A program made the translations under genes and the position numbers. A stretch of 64,000 nt of DNA, taken from assembly GCA_947683425.1 (NCBI GenBank), contig CANTUQ010000050.1:9106501-9170500 (forward strand). Reading direction: 5' to 3'. Positions within the stretch are counted from its first letter, which is position 1; each line of letters starts with the position of its first letter. Below the pieces are notes generated by a model. It worked only from the letters and a program-made list of their open reading frames with translations. It was not told the DNA's origin and did not search any database. The stretch comes from Excoecaria cochinchinensis. Lineage: Eukaryota > Streptophyta > Magnoliopsida > Malpighiales > Euphorbiaceae. Shown here piece by piece: positions 1 to 9,954 of this stretch.

Positions 1-445
1 ATCTGCTGGTGTAAAGGGAGCCTCTGGTCGTGGACATCATCTGCTTCCCCTTATCATACCTTCCCGGGGTTCTAACTGCACCCCCTCGAGCTCCCTGAGG
101 TTGAGGCTCGTTGATGATGATTCCCTTGTTTCTACCCCTTCTAAAGTCTTCGCCCGCGAGGTGTTCCTCCTAGGCTCTTTCAGAAGTGGCTGGCATCTTG
201 CCCTTTTTTAGCGTGTGGACGATGCTTTTAGTGAAATCACTGAGGATAGCGCGCATGTCTTTGATGGTGACAAGGGTATCCTCAGGCTGCCCCAGAGCAG
301 CATCATTGAATTCGGGAAGGAGGTTGGTCCTCGTTGGGGACCTAGGGGGCCTTTCCCTCCTCGAGGTGCCTGATTTGGCACGAGTGTTATCGTCGCGATC
401 AAGGTCCATGGGGGTTGTATCCTCGTTGGATCGTGAGTTCGTCAT
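1..445 (-). pseudogene. Start of a retrotransposon gag gene, runs off the left edge
   Basis: The minus strand directly downstream of an LTR (468-938) carries an open frame with a first ATG at 445 and N-terminus MTNSRSNEDTTPMDLDRDD. It is hydrophilic and rich in Arg, Pro and Ser, and ends at a stop at 170. Sequence from about 165 to 1 stays open in a different frame and is Gly/Arg/Gln-rich, so the gag frame is probably broken by a frameshift near 170. Position after an LTR and a primer-binding-site-like stretch (about 450-467) is the main reason for calling it gag. No capsid signature or zinc knuckle is visible in the part present, so the superfamily is not certain. Gypsy-like gag is most likely. 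Confidence 0.5.
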
Positions 446-467
446 TCCTCTCAACGAGAGCACCAAA

Positions 468-938
468 TGATAAAGCCTAAAATGTCTTTATCCGGAGAGG
501 AGAGGCGGGATCGAGCCGATCGGATTAGAATAACCCTGCAGGAAAGAGTGCCCGGTTGGACCAGGTGTGAGCACTTCGAATCTTAAGTTAGTAGTTTAGA
601 GAGAATGTGCTTTTAGAGAGAGAATGCTAGAGATTCAATAGCTGTAGCCATTGTTGGCTGGGCTATTATATGAGATAGCCGAAGGGCACTTGAGTGCCTG
701 TGGAATGATTACTGGCTGTCAGAGTAAATATGCGGCGAAGTGACAGGGAGCAAGTGGATGGCATGGGCGCTGCCTTGTGTCAGGCGGCTGATGGGACTGA
801 AAGTCACATCAGCCGATCGGGCGTGTACGCTGCCTAGGAGCTCGTGCCTACTACTCTTGGTTGTTGGGTCTTGGGTCTTGCCAGTTAAGTGAGCTGATTG
901 GATGGGTTTTAGAGCAAATGATATTTGTTGTGTTATCA
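468..938 (-). mobile_element. 5' LTR of an LTR retrotransposon
   Basis: A 471-bp segment bounded by TGATAA (468) and TTATCA (933-938), so it has the TG...CA ends and 6-bp inverted termini of an LTR. On the minus strand it is followed at once by a short leader and then the gag frame. A TATA-like CATATAATAG lies on the minus strand near 664-674. The second LTR is beyond the left edge, so the boundaries rest on the inverted ends and the order LTR-leader-gag rather than on a second copy. Confidence 0.55.
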
Positions 939-2580
939 ATTATAATTAATCTATATTTTCTATTTTACTTAGTAGGTTTCTAATCTTTATTGCATTTGGA
1001 CTTAATTGAGTATTATATCTTGTATAACCGTTCTACTATTCATAGTTGTGGTTTTTATATTTTCTAATTGTTTCATTAATTCTATATCTTCTTTGTTTAA
1101 CTGATTCAATATAAATATTTCCATATTGAGAGGGATTTTTGTATTTTAGATTAGTTTTGAACAGTATTTTATCAAATTGGACTAAATTGAAACTTTTTAT
1201 ATGTTCTAAGGACTAAAAGGTATTTAAAAGATAGTTTTAGTTTAAATCGTAGGCTTATATGAGAATAACAATTTTTTTTTTTATTCTTGACATTCTATTT
1301 AACATGCTGTACAATTTATTTAATATTTTTACAATTTTATTTTTTTATTTGTGCATTATTATTTCCTTATTTTCTTTAAATTATGTGTACTAATGCAATT
1401 TTAATTATTTCATTATTATTTTTCCGTTTATTTATTTTATCTTACGCGATATCTATGCATCAATTGATTGTAAATATTAATATTATATTTTAAAGGCAAT
1501 TTGTACCATTATTTTTTAATAAAAAAACTAAATATATGAAGGTGAAACACAAACATTATATATCATTCTTTTTTTCAATTGTTATAGCAAATTAATCCGA
1601 CTTTCTACTTTTTGATAATTAAATCCTTGATGCAATTGTTATTTTTTTTTTTTAATTTCTAATAGTATTTTATCTATATATCAATAATTTAATAAACCTA
1701 AAAAGAGTAGTTAATGTAAATAAAGAATGATTATATTTTAGAAAGAAAAAAATGAGTTTTTTATTTTTCATTACTATTAATGGGTAATTAAAGAAGCATG
1801 AGAAATATATGGATTTAAGTTTTTGAACTTCAACAATTGGAATTTGCAACTTGTGAATCTCACCTCTGCAATAATACTTCCAAGAGCTGTAACATTATTT
1901 GAACTCTCTACCTACCAAGTCTATCTATATTTTATATATATATTTAAAAAAAAAATAAATAAACTTTTTCTATTTTATCATAACTTTCCTACTATGTTAC
2001 TTCATTAATGACAACAGATTACTAATTCTTTAAAGTTACAATTTAAATGAAACAGAAATTTCTGAACAGATTGGGATTTAGAAGTAAATTCAATTTCAAT
2101 TAGGTCATCTATCAAAGCCAAGTCTTCTAAAATTGGTAAAGATTCCGAATCTATAATCTTTATAATTCAAACAATTCTAGAGAGAATCAGATATAGATTC
2201 CAATACTAAACCAAACAAGAGGAACGTTCAATTTTGATTCTGATTCCACAAAGTTCCAATTTCAATTTCATAGTTCACCCCTATGTGAATATAATGAATA
2301 TAAATAAACTAAACTGTGCAAGCTAAATATCATAAACTATTGAAGCAATTATCTATGTATTTCTTAGCTCTTATAGCAAAACATGAAGCAACTACTTGTT
2401 AAAAAGATGAACTGTGGTAAAAAGTTCAATTACTGGTTTAAATTAATACCTTAATTTACTTGTTTTTGGCTCCTTATTTCTACTGCTACTTAAGAGATCA
2501 TCTTCAACAACAAACTTGTTTACATAAAGAAAATAAACTGCATACCAAACAAAAATGGAAAGGACTGTAAGTTATTTTTT
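939..2580. other. AT-rich intergenic stretch without a recognisable gene
   Basis: About 1.6 kb of very AT-rich DNA with many homopolymer A and T runs. Only short chance frames are present. Around 2040-2290 there are repeated TTCAATTTTGATTCTGATTCC-like words and a right edge reading AGTTCACCCCTA, which resembles the decayed end of a small hAT-like element. No matching left end was found. Confidence 0.5.
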
Positions 2581-2683
2581 TCATCAAAAATGCATGCAGC
2601 TCTTCGATCAATTATGACCTGAAGTAATTTGCATCAAAAAAAGCCTGCAGCTCTTTGATCAATTACGCCCTGAAGTATCTTCT
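2581..2683. repeat. 51-bp tandem duplication at the 3' end of a coding exon
   Basis: The words TGCAGCTCTTCGATCAATTA (from 2595) and TGCAGCTCTTTGATCAATTA (from 2646) are 51 bp apart, and similarity continues on both sides (ATCAAAAA before, CTGAAGTA after). The copy at 2632-2683 contains the last codons and stop of the coiled-coil protein gene. The other copy lies just beyond the stop. 51 bp is exactly 17 codons, so the duplication does not shift the frame. Confidence 0.75.
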
Positions 2684-5254
2684 TCTCCAACTCACTTTCA
2701 TCAATCCAGATGGAACTCTTCCGCTGCAGCATTTCATTATTCTCTTTCTTCTTCTCTTCCCTCATTCTTTCTTTCATCCTCCAATGTTCGAGCTTCTCGC
2801 TTCTTTCTTTCAGCTGTGACACAATAGGTCATAACACATTAGGAACACGACAAAAGAAGGCTTTTTCAATGCACCAAAAAAAAGGCTATGGACGTGCATG
2901 AGTGGGAATGCACATTGGTAAAATGAATCTTAAAACACAACCCTGGAAACATGTAGACATGATGTCAGAGAGACCACTACTTCATAATGAACTAGATAGC
3001 TGTGTTATTTGAGTACATGTGTGTCTATGTTGCTTCAAAAATTTTCTTTAAACTATTGTTGCATAATGAAGTTCCATGCCGATTAAAGGCATCTATTCTT
3101 TTCTAGCATTCCCTTCTCCCAGTACTCCATTTTTAGGGTCCTGATTCTAATCAGTTAGTTTCTCATTTTACTCAAATGAGTGAGTCAGTAACTAAATGTT
3201 AGTAATATGTAATTGCTTTACTCTATTTTCTTGTAGATATAAGAAGATGATCAGTGTATTGATTGGAATATCTGATGAACAATTAAAAGAATTCTTCTCA
3301 TGCAATTTGAGAATAAAACCAGCAAATGAAAAATGACATTTACTGGGAGAATGAATAAAATCAGAGAATTGTTCAAAAATCGAATCCAAAAAAGGTTCCT
3401 ACAATTCATCTTAGTGATAAGAAGAATTTAGAGAACAAGCACAATTATGAAAATGAGTTTGAAGGATAAAATATTAGCCTCTGAAACAACTTGGTGATAA
3501 AGCAAAGCCGCTCCTATGAAGGTTCTTATGGTCATGAGTCTAGTGAAGGGAAGTGTTAATTACAAATTTACCCCTAATAAGCCCCAAACTAAAAAAAAAA
3601 AAACTTTACAATTTAACACCCAACCTTTTCATTTTAATTCAAGAATCCTTCCAAAAATCCAGCCAAATCCATCAACCATGGAAAAGTGGAACCCACAGAA
3701 TTCTGGCATATCCATTAGTTACTATGAAGAAATTTTGACAGAAATGTAACTAATGGTTCGTGGGGGTTAAATTGTAAGGTTTTTTCAATTTGCGAGTTAA
3801 ATTGAAAAGTGAGAAAAAAATTGGGAATTAATCAGCACAAGCTTTAACAGGGAGAGCTCTAAAGTAGATGGTATCAATATTGATGAGGTTTTTCTGGATG
3901 AAGGAAAAGGAAAAATTTAATGCTTTGGAGGCTATGTTCATGAGTAATACAGGTTTTGTGTGTTGATGTGGTCGAAAGTTGTTACTGCTAACTCAAATAG
4001 ATAAAATTTGAAATGTGGAGAATGCAGAGAAAATCAATGGAGCTCCTTTGTGGGCTGAAAATGGCTATATTAAGGTGCTACTTTTGTCATATATGTTCAA
4101 TAGACTTGCACTGGAAGCAGCAATTGTTTCAGCCTTGGAATTTTTCTCAAGATAGTATGCAATTACTCTATCTTGGCTGAAACTTGTATACAAATAATGC
4201 ATTATGATGATGGACTTCCAGCCTCCAGGTAGATGATCAAAACAAGAAAGAGAAAGTGCTAGGAGGAGCAGGTTCAATTTTTTAGCAGTTGAATCACTGA
4301 CAACAAGGATGATCTTCATGGGACCGTAGTGTTATGAATTTGCAGTCAATTGTCTGTTATATATTAGTAAACAAACACACACACACACGGGTATCATCTC
4401 ACAGTGTTGTCTGCAATATTCTTGTGTTTGCAACAAGGACTAAATTCGTCGCCATTGGTTAACATAAAAGGAAAAACGAACAATTAAAGGGAAGAAAGCA
4501 ATATCTAAAACAAATCATAGAAGAACCATCAAGTTCTAAGCAAAACACCCAAGGCTACCTTTATCGGTGAAAATATGAGACAAATAGATTCAGATTGAAA
4601 AGTTAAATATGCTAAGGCCTATTTGATTAGCATTCTAGGATTAGTAGCAATAATCCAATCGCCCTTAATTTATCCCTATGATATGGCTATAATTTCATAA
4701 CATGACATATAAGAATTGGATCTTCCTGCAGCAAATGATAAGGTACAAATCCAAATCTAAAGCTTTAAATCCCTAACTTGCCCTCATTACCTTGTCATTC
4801 CAATACCATAAAAAGCATTGCTTATATATTGAAAAGAGAGAGAAAAATTGATTAAAGCACATACTAGCATCTGGCGAAACTCCTGTTCAGCGATCTTGCG
4901 CTCCTCAGCTCTAACTTTAGCAGCCTCTGCTTTCAATTTCTTGCGTTCTTCATTAGCAACTCTAAGGGCCTCTTTCCTAGCTTCGTCTTTTCTCTGCTTC
5001 TCAAGCCGCATCAACTCCATTTCTTTTATGTACTCTTTGCGGACTGCCTTCACTTGCTTCCCATACTCTCTTCGCAATAGCGCGAGTTTCGCCTCGGCCT
5101 CTTTCGGGTTTTTGGGCGCTTCCCAGCTCCCAACGAAGGGATTCGATTCCAAGTATTGATGAGTGTTTTTGTGGCTGTTGTGGTGGCTGCCGGTGGACGT
5201 CGAAGACATGAAGCGCCGCGTTGCCCGGACTGCAGAACGAGCTGCGACGGCCAT
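2634..5254 (-). CDS. Mitochondrial coiled-coil protein, possibly ribosomal protein mS26-like (2 exons)
   Basis: Coding exons are 5254-4865 and 2813-2634, giving about 189 residues. The first exon ends at a GTATGT donor (4864-4859) and the second follows a TGTCACAG acceptor (2814-2815). The phase is 0 across the junction, and the ORF reading through the donor loses the repeat pattern, which supports the intron of about 2.05 kb. Residues 1-25 (MAVAARSAVRATRRFMSS...) are Arg/Ala/Ser-rich without acidic residues, as in a mitochondrial presequence. A motif YLESNPFVGSWE is followed from about residue 50 to 165 by a long Lys/Glu/Arg-rich helix that should form a coiled coil. The C-terminus (SIWIDESELEKKI) is conserved-looking. 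The coiled coil followed by a short C-terminal motif resembles the layout of mitochondrial small-subunit protein mS26, but this is inference from layout, not from an alignment. Confidence 0.75.
3549..3837. repeat. Small inverted-repeat (MITE-like) element in the gene's intron
   Basis: TTTACAATTTAACACCCAACC near 3605 is matched in inverse orientation by GGGGGTTAAATTGTAAGG near 3763. The outer flanks (TTAATTACAAATTTACCCC near 3558 and AATTGGGAATTAAT near 3822) are also roughly inverse. The unit is about 290 bp and lies inside the intron of the coiled-coil protein gene. No clear target duplication was identified, so the superfamily is open. Confidence 0.4.
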
Positions 5255-5895
5255 TTTCCGTAAAGTTTGCGGCTTTTGGGGTTAGAGAGATAAACTGCTT
5301 TGGGAAGTGGAGGGATAGTTCTGGTAATTTAGCTGGTCTTCTGCAGGGCCACGGTTCACGAGGTAGGCGGGTTTTAGTTCGTGAACCGCCAGTTCAGATT
5401 CAACCAGATTTTATACCGGAGTCAAATTGTTATATATTGTTGGCAGAAGTATTGATTTGTTCTTATAATTTTTCACTCGAAAGTTTATTTGTTCTTAAAA
5501 TTTTTTGTTTAATTTTATTTAAAACGTTTTAATAATTATTACTGAATTGTAATTTTTTCTAATTCAAGGGGGTACAAAATATGGTGCACACGTGTATAAA
5601 ATGTCAATCCTCATCATTAATAAGCACCTATTCACTAATACTAACATTCAACTGTACTATTTTTTTTAAAGATTTTTCCAAAGTACTTATTTTATTTTTA
5701 ATATTTTTCTTAAAATAACTATTTTACTCGAATTTTTTTTATACTTCTACACAAAATTTATGAAAAAAAATATTATATTTAATTCACTATTTATTTTTTA
5801 TCACATTTTAAAAGTAATTTATACATTTTTATATTTTAAAAATAATTATATTATATTATAATATATTCTTGCACATTTAAATTTCACACCTACCT
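5255..5895. other. Promoter side of the coiled-coil gene, then the left arm of an inverted-repeat element
   Basis: 5255-5560 is the upstream region of the minus-strand gene. From about 5608 to 5762 the sequence (CACTAATACTAACATTC, then T-rich blocks with AATAACTATTTTACTC and TTCTACACAAAATTT) is roughly matched in inverse orientation at 16631-16790, across the LINE insertion. This suggests the LINE landed inside a MITE-like element of about 0.7 kb. TTCACACCTACCT at 5883-5895 is the left copy of the LINE target duplication. Confidence 0.4.
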
Positions 5896-6997
5896 AAATG
5901 AAAACAAAAAAAAATAGAAATAAAATAATTAGAATAGTGCTTTGGTGTTGTGTCACACCCCATAAGTGGCCTAATTGGAATTAGTGATTTTAATTGGACA
6001 ATTAAGGCTAATTGAGTAATTTTATTTGTGATTGAGGATTTAATTGTAAGGAAATAATAGTGTTTTATTGCAAATGTCTAGTTTAGTGAGGAAAGAGTAT
6101 TTTGATAAGGACTTTTTGGTAATTATTTTGGATCAAACGGTAAAAGAGAATAAGTGGATTAGTGATTCTTGTGCATGTGTGCCAAGTGGAAGGAGGATGT
6201 GCACGTGGGTGAGGGAAGAGAGAAGTCTGGATATGTTAGTGCTGGAAAAACTAAAGATTGAAAGTTCTTCTCTTTTTTTGCTTTCTCTCACGTTAACCAT
6301 ACCGTTCCTCTCCATTTGCTGTTCTCTTCTCTTTTGCATGCGTGTTCTTGCATTGGGAGCTAGGGTTTTAAGCTTTGAAGCTTCAGAAGGTGAGTTTGGT
6401 TCTATATATTCTCTGTTTAAGGATTGTTTATCACTGTTTCCTTGGATTGATTTTGGGTTTATTTGTGAGTTCATGTAATCTGTTAAATAGAAGGAAAAGG
6501 GAAAAGGCAAGGTGGTTGACTGAAGAAGTGCAGTGGACGTTTTTAGACTTTAACAGGTTTGGGAGTGTTTGTTCTTCTCTCGTTTTTGGATCCTGTTTTG
6601 ATGTTTAATGTTGTTGTGAAGTTATGATTTTGATATATATAGAGTAATGCATGAGTAAAGTAGAGCTGTGTATTTGATTGGTGGCAGCAAGTGACATGAT
6701 ATGTATGTGAAATTTGAGATATTTGCATGAACGTATGAGAGGAAACTTCTGGGTTTAAGTCTCTGTAAATGCAATTCTGGTTGTTTAACAATGTGAATGA
6801 TTTGAGTGATTGTTGCTGTAAATATGCTCTGGAGGCATGAAGGTACGTGGTTGCATGGTTATTGCATGAAAACTGGTTTTAGACAAGAAAGGAATTTGGA
6901 TTTTTAGTTGCACTCTGTTTTTCATAGTTTTCTGGACTTTTGTTACGATTTCTGGAAAGTTGGAAATTTGGAGAAGATGAAGAATTGTGAGAAGAAG

Positions 6998-7297
6998 GTC
7001 ACGAGACGTGACTGGTGGTCACGCCGTGACCCCCTTCTCGGTTGAAGGTCACGAGGCGCGAAGCAGCGTCACGCCGTGACTCCTTCTTTGCTGAAGGTCA
7101 CGTCGCGTGAAGCGACATCACGCCGTGACTGTCGCCCTTTTTCTTGCGCGATTTCTTCCTCTCCTCACAGGCGTCACGAGACGTGACTGATGGTCACGCC
7201 GTGACCGCCTGCTCTTGCCTTGCTTTCTTGCCTTGCTCTTTTGCCTGGCTCGCGTGAAGCTTGTGTCACGCGACGTGATGGGTGGTCACGCCGTGAC
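6998..7297. repeat. Five paired palindromes (GTCACG...CGTGAC) in solo LTR A
   Basis: Five units each hold two palindromes a few bases apart. The first is GTCACGAGACGTGAC or a variant (6998, 7048, 7097, 7173, 7265). The second is GTCACGCCGTGAC, in one case with A at position 1 (7018, 7068, 7117, 7193, 7285). The within-unit spacer is 5-7 bases. The block is strikingly GC- and CpG-rich inside an AT-rich LTR. Each palindrome could fold as a short hairpin in RNA or single-stranded DNA. Confidence 0.9.
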
Positions 7298-8229
7298 CAG
7301 CCTTCCCTGCCGCCCTGTTTTCTAAAATTGAGGTTTTTAACTTCTGATTTCAAGAATTTTGCACTACATGATAAATATTTGACTTAAAATCTGATTGTAT
7401 TTTAATAATTGCATAACATTGGGTTTTGTACACATGATTAATAATTAATCTACATGATTTATATGTTTGTAATTTATTTAACATGGACTTGTTCAATATG
7501 AACTATTTGTTCTTATCACCTCTGTAATTAATATTTTACATGAACATAAATGGTCTTGAATGTGAACTATTTGTATTTAGTTGTATTTAATATTTATAGT
7601 TACTTGTTTTAAATGTGAACAGTATATATGTATACATGGATTATTTCTAGATGAATTATAAGTTCATATTACATTCTGTAATTAATATTTGAATATATGT
7701 ATATGTCTCTGATTTTGATCAATGTACATGAATATATGAATTATTGAGTTATATTATTTGAGCCTGAATAGTCATAGTAGTGGATAAGTAAGCGCTTACT
7801 TAGGTCAGAGTGTGTGTACAGCTGCTATATGATAAAACGATATATGTGGGTCCATTGGATCCTTGTTTCGACCATGTTTGGTCTATATGGAATTAAAGCG
7901 GGACCTCGGTCTCTATATGAAAAATACATGTTTGAGACTCATGTCTCTATATGCTTGGGATACTGTGTTCTATCAGTATCCAAATGACCGTATCCACTTC
8001 TTAGGTTTATACCAGACTAATCAGGCTACATGTTTATTTGCTATATATATGTTGAGATGTTTATTGACATGATTAAATGCATACGTTGCACCTGAATTCT
8101 TGTATATCCTGTATCGGTGTAATCAGAAAAGTATGTGTGTATTTGTTAATTGCTTATATTGTAAATATCATAATGTGATGAGATACTATATTGTATTTGC
8201 ATATTGTTATTTTGTTTTGTTCCTCCCCA

Positions 8230-8268
8230 CTAAGCGTTATCGCTTAGCACGGGCTCTTTTCCCGTGCA
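8230..8268 (+). other. Conserved double hairpin in solo LTR A
   Basis: Two hairpins lie back to back: CTAAGCG/CGCTTAG (8230-8247) and GCACGGG/CCCGTGC (8248-8268), preceded by CCCCA and followed by AGG. The same arrangement occurs in the other four solo LTRs of the family with changed but still pairing stems. Function unknown; it lies about 370 bp before the LTR 3' end. Confidence 0.8.
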
Positions 8269-8724
8269 GGTGGCGAGTTCAGTTGAGAGTCAGAGATCTG
8301 CAGGTCGGCCACTAGGAGTCTTTTTAGATGAAGTTGTTATATTTTTGAAGTCTTCCGCTGTGTTATTTTGTATATGGCTTGTAATTAGCAAACTGAATCT
8401 TTTGTATAGGAACAAGTATTCTTTTTGTATATGTAATTGCATACGAGCCTTTCTGTAAAACGATATCGATACATGTTATATGTAACCAGGATTTTAATAT
8501 TAAATGATTAAAGTTTCTTTAAATCTCATTTGGTTTCCTTTTATTTATTTACACATGTGTAAATGTATATGATTATATGTTTTTGCCCGCGTGGCGCTCC
8601 GACATCCTTCCAACGGGGATGGCGGGGTGTTACATGTTGTTTGTCTCTATGACATGATTTCTGTCTTGCTTTTTAGTAGGGTGCTTTATTTTGGTTTTTT
8701 GTATTGATTACTTGACTGTCTACG

Positions 8725-9954
8725 ATGAGCCAAAGTGAGAATATTGGTGATATTAAAGGACAAGTAGCAAAACTCTCTGTACGGGAGGATGAGGTTGATG
8801 GGATTATCATAGCGGACGAGGAGGGTAAAACGAATAATGTAGATTTGAGATGGAGTCTCATAGGGAGATTTCTGACTAAAAAAGTCATTAATGTTCACGC
8901 GATAAAACAAACTCTGGCGGCTCTATGGCGACCAGGCATGGGGGTGTTCATCAAAGATCTGAATCCAAATTTGTTTATCTTCCAGTTCTTCCATGAATTA
9001 GATTTGCAAAGAGTAGTAGACAATGGGCCATGGACTTTTGACAACCAGTTATTGATTATTAATAGGATCTTGGATGGTGAACAACTTGAAGAAGTTTCAT
9101 TGGATTGGGCAAGTTTTTGGGTACAAGTATATAAGTTGCCTGTGGGTTTTTTGTCGGCAAAAATTGCTGAAAGTATTGGCAATTACATTGGGAAATATAT
9201 CAATGCTGATCCGAAGAATTTCTCAGGAACTTGGTGCAACTATATGCGCATTAGAGTGGCTGTTAATGTTAATGAAAGGTTAAAACATGTTATGAGGATT
9301 AAAAAAGCTGGAGGTGAGTGGATTGTGGCAGAGTTCAAATATGAGCGATTGCCAACTATATGTTTCATCTGTGCTATGCTAGGGCATTCTGAAAAACAAT
9401 GTCCAGAGTTATACATCAAACCAGCCCATGAATTAAGTCGTAGATTTAATGAGTCTATACGGGTTAACAACAGACGACCCATGCTATCGGTTGGTAATCA
9501 ATGGCTCAGGGAGACTCCACCGATGAAACTGACAAAAAATATGGCTCAGCCGTGCTCCGGGGAGGCCATAGCTGTTGATGGGGATGGACAAGGCAGAAGC
9601 GAAAATATAGGCAAAAATCAGGGAGTTGTCAACGTGATTAGAGGCAAAGATCAGGAAGTTGTCAACGAGATTAGTGGGGATGACAATATGGCAGTTGAGA
9701 AGGACGTGGGTAAGAGTTTAAAGGGGAAAGAAATTATAGCAGGCAGGTAGGCTGATTCCGTTATTAATAGTGGAGATATGGGACAAAATGAGGGGATTGT
9801 TGTGTTAGATCCTAAACGACGTAGGATGGATGAAATGGAGTTATGTAGTTCTAAGGATGATGGGTCTGGGTCCAACCAAAGTGTCCTCTCTTCAATGGGC
9901 CCAAAAAACTATCTAGAGGTGGGACCTGGAGACCAGGCCCACCTATCACAATGA
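8725..9954 (+). pseudogene. LINE ORF1: DUF4283/CCHC nucleic-acid-binding protein with one premature stop
   Basis: ORF1 of the LINE starts at ATG 8725. Residues about 40-200 fit the DUF4283 domain common in plant LINE ORF1 proteins (LRWSLIGRFLTKK..., GPWTFDNQLLIINR). A zinc knuckle follows with C213, C216, H221 and C226 in a C-x2-C-x4-H-x4-C pattern. The frame stops at TAG 9748-9750, yet the same frame continues open with the usual LINE ORF1 tail (NQSVLSSMGPKNYLEVGPGD) to a TGA at 9952-9954. The real ORF1 end therefore overlaps the ORF2 start as ATGA (9951-9954), and the TAG is a single disabling mutation. Confidence 0.85.

Larger units (their letters stand above)
5951..8634 (+). mobile_element. 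Solo LTR A of a long-LTR gypsy-like family, in the LINE 5' UTR
   Basis: 2684 bp with TGTCACACCCC at the left end and GGGGTGTTACA at the right, flanked by a perfect 5-bp duplication TGTTG (5946-5950 and 8635-8639). No retrotransposon coding sequence is inside, so this is one LTR left after recombination between two. Internal landmarks are a GC-rich palindrome cluster at 6998-7297 and the conserved double hairpin at 8230-8268. Ends, 5-bp duplication and length suit a long-LTR Ty3/gypsy element (Tekay/Del type is a guess). The open frames inside (for example at 6068 and 7863) have no recognisable product. Confidence 0.9.

Noticed and set aside
6068..6510. 125-136-residue frames on both strands
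   Set aside because: Both lie inside solo LTR A and overlap each other. Composition is not protein-like and no homology is recognisable.
6998..7297. CRISPR-like array
   Set aside because: Units are palindrome pairs with irregular, unrelated spacing in a plant LTR. There is no repeat-spacer regularity and no cas gene.
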